Below are positions 6,660 to 7,344 of a stretch of DNA of 7,344 bases, piece by piece; position 1 is the first letter of the stretch; each line of letters opens with the position of its first letter. Both the position numbers and the translations under genes were made by a program. The notes beneath the pieces were generated by a model that was not told the origin of the DNA, ran no database searches, and saw nothing but the letters and a program-made list of their open reading frames with translations. The stretch spans positions 1-7,344 of the forward strand of contig NZ_JBEXCV010000263.1 of NCBI RefSeq assembly GCF_040605455.1, read 5' to 3'. Origin of the DNA: Embleya sp040605455. Its GTDB lineage: Bacteria > Actinomycetota > Actinomycetes > Streptomycetales > Streptomycetaceae.

Positions 6660-6698
6660 CTGGGCCGGACCGGTTCCATCCCGATTCCATGCATGACG

Positions 6699-6743
6699 GG
6701 CCCCGCGTCTTGGTCGGCGACAACGCCACGAAGACGCGGGGCC
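6699..6743. repeat. 45-nt long hairpin, noncoding, function unknown
   Basis: Perfect 13-bp arms GGCCCCGCGTCTT (6699-6711) and AAGACGCGGGGCC (6731-6743) enclose 19 nt that fold further. After one G/G mismatch and one bulged C, GGCG (6716-6719) pairs with CGCC (6724-6727) around an ACAA loop. Nearly the whole 45 nt can form one stem. No T-run follows on either strand. It may be a terminator for the membrane-protein gene, a repetitive palindromic element, or part of a decayed mobile element. Confidence 0.6.
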
Positions 6744-6772
6744 ACTTCGCGTTGCGTCGCCTTCGGCGTCGT

Positions 6773-6833
6773 AGCGATACCTGCGCGAGGCCGACCGGGT
6801 CCATATCGCTGATCGCTGCGGGAGAAGGCTCCC
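6773..6833. other. Short inverted repeats in the gene-free stretch before the transposase relic
   Basis: Between the membrane-protein gene and the transposase relic (6628 to about 6888) I see no credible gene on either strand. Besides the hairpins listed separately, AGCGATA (6773-6779) pairs with TATCGCT (6804-6810), and GGGAG (6820-6824) with CTCCC (6829-6833) around AAGG. These are weak and may be chance in GC-rich DNA. Confidence 0.3.
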
Positions 6834-6887
6834 ATCCGTGCGATAGCCGCCGAGCCGGGCCGCCGGCCCCCACGGTCGGTCGGGAGG

Positions 6888-7171
6888 TCCGCCGCAGCCG
6901 CGCGGTCGATCCTGAAGCACTCCCTGGCCGGGGACCAAAGCAGCCAGATGGGGCGCCACCGCGAGTTCACCGTCCGACCGACACCCCGGTCTTCTGCGAT
7001 CCCGCCGGCCCCTCTCAGCGCGGCTCGAACGAAAACACTAACGGCCTCCTGCGCCAGTACTTCCGCAAGGGCACCAACCTGGCCGTCCACATCCACAGCC
7101 GTGAGCACCTCAACGAAACGCTCGGCTGGGAAACCCCAGCCGAGCGTCTGCATAAAGTGCTCGCCGCCTGA
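6888..7171 (+). pseudogene. IS30-family transposase, degraded 3' fragment
   Basis: Two frames together give the C-terminal part of an IS30-type DDE transposase. Frame one (about 6888-6974) reads ILKHSLAGDQSSQMGRHREF-TV, matching the family region around the second catalytic Asp (usually SLTWDQG-x-EMA-x-H-x-x-FT). Frame two (about 6978-7171) reads VFCDPAGPSQRGSNENTNG, then LLRQYFRKGTNLAVH, then TLGWETPAERLHKVLAA and the TGA at 7169-7171. The join needs at least a 1-nt loss near 6975. The Asp (6933-6935) to Glu (7031-7033) spacing is about 4 nt short of the family's DD(33)E. A further loss of roughly 13 codons near 7110-7117 removes the expected LN-x-RPRK stretch between HSREHL and TLGW. The usual W of TWDQG is G. 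The N-terminal two thirds with the first catalytic Asp is absent, so no active enzyme can be made. Confidence 0.85.
7118..7147. repeat. Perfect 13-bp inverted repeat inside the transposase 3' end
   Basis: ACGCTCGGCTGGG (7118-7130) and CCCAGCCGAGCGT (7135-7147) are perfect complements around a 4-nt AAAC loop. It coincides with the codons for TLGWETPAERL, the conserved end of IS30-type transposases, so the same bases carry both protein and hairpin information. Confidence 0.8.
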
Positions 7172-7172
7172 T

Positions 7173-7190
7173 CAACACGACCACGTGTTG
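7173..7190. repeat. Short inverted repeat after the transposase stop, possibly near the old IS right end
   Basis: CAACACG (7173-7179) and CGTGTTG (7184-7190) are perfect 7-bp arms around ACCA, starting two bases after the relic's stop codon. In IS30-type elements the gene ends close to the right terminal repeat, so the former element edge is probably within 7173 to about 7215. No matching left end or target duplication is visible. Confidence 0.5.
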
Positions 7191-7225
7191 CGACGACCGC
7201 CAGAACACACCACCCCGGGAAACGC

Positions 7226-7257
7226 AAAAGGCCCGCCCCCAAAAGGGGCGGGCCTTT
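7226..7257 (-). terminator. Intrinsic terminator of the rRNA operon
   Basis: AAAGGCCCGCCCC (7227-7239) and GGGGCGGGCCTTT (7245-7257) form a perfect 13-bp stem with a 5-nt loop. Read on the minus strand it ends in TTTT (7229-7226), a short U-run, and it lies about 11 nt downstream of the 5S rRNA 3' end. This is the expected place and form for the end of an rRNA transcript. On the plus strand it also ends in TTT, so it might stop transcription arriving from the left as well. Confidence 0.9.
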
Positions 7258-7268
7258 CACACGTAAAT

Positions 7269-7344
7269 TCCGGCGGCGTCCTACTCTCCCACACCCCTTC
7301 GAGTGCAGTACCATCGGCGCTGGAGAGCTTAGCTTCCGGGTTCG
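7269..7344 (-). rRNA. rrf: 5S ribosomal RNA, 3' part (5' end beyond window)
   Basis: The minus strand reads CGAACCCGGAAGCTAAGC at the window edge, then GCGCCGATGGTACTGCA and GGGAGAGTAGGACGCCGCC, all hallmark bacterial 5S rRNA segments in the right order and spacing. About 76 nt are visible; a full 5S is close to 117 nt, so roughly the first 40 are missing. The exact 3' end (7268-7270) is estimated from the final stem. The terminator follows directly. The 23S and 16S genes are expected further right, outside the window, if this is a standard operon. Confidence 0.97.

Noticed and set aside
5830..6873. Minus-strand frame spanning the membrane-protein gene and the hairpin region
   Set aside because: Opposite a well-supported gene, with shadow-like composition and no domain.
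6689..6887. Plus-strand frame upstream of the transposase relic, continuous with its second frame
   Set aside because: The residues do not resemble a transposase, and the true upstream continuation of the relic is in a different frame.

Overview
The window is very GC-rich and reads like a chromosomal segment of a filamentous actinobacterium, probably Streptomyces or a relative such as Embleya. The support is codon usage, ATGA/GTGA gene overlaps, family content, and the sequence of a 5S rRNA 3' part at the right edge. Genus is inference only.

Left part (1-3576, + strand): the 3' part of a compact operon. In order it holds the C-terminal tail of a DUF4129 protein, a DUF4350 membrane protein, a MoxR-type AAA+ ATPase (GTG start), and a DUF58 / von Willebrand A-like membrane protein. 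The first three genes overlap by 4 nt and the last gap is 6 nt, so they are probably made as one translationally coupled set. The likely theme is a membrane-anchored MoxR chaperone module, whose substrate in actinobacteria is unknown to me.

Middle part (3577-6627): the operon meets a two-component system head-on across 183 nt that contain three inverted repeats. On the minus strand a NarL/DesK-type histidine kinase (start 5801) overlaps a LuxR/NarL-type response regulator (start 4482) by 4 nt. The regulator carries an exact in-frame 27-bp tandem duplication inside its receiver domain. Divergent from the kinase is a small four-helix membrane protein (6007-6627). The shared 205-nt upstream region holds a perfect 8-bp inverted repeat and a direct repeat of one half, a candidate operator.

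Right part (6628-7344): no intact gene. It holds strong hairpins, a decayed 3' fragment of an IS30-family transposase (at least one frameshift, one internal deletion, no N-terminal part), then a strong minus-strand terminator and the 3' part of a 5S rRNA gene. The rest of that rRNA operon should lie beyond the right edge. The insertion-sequence relic therefore sits directly downstream of an rRNA operon.

I found no CRISPR array, tRNA, phage gene or biosynthetic gene. The most unusual items are the receiver-domain duplication, the candidate operator, the 45-nt hairpin at 6699-6743, and the IS30 relic.
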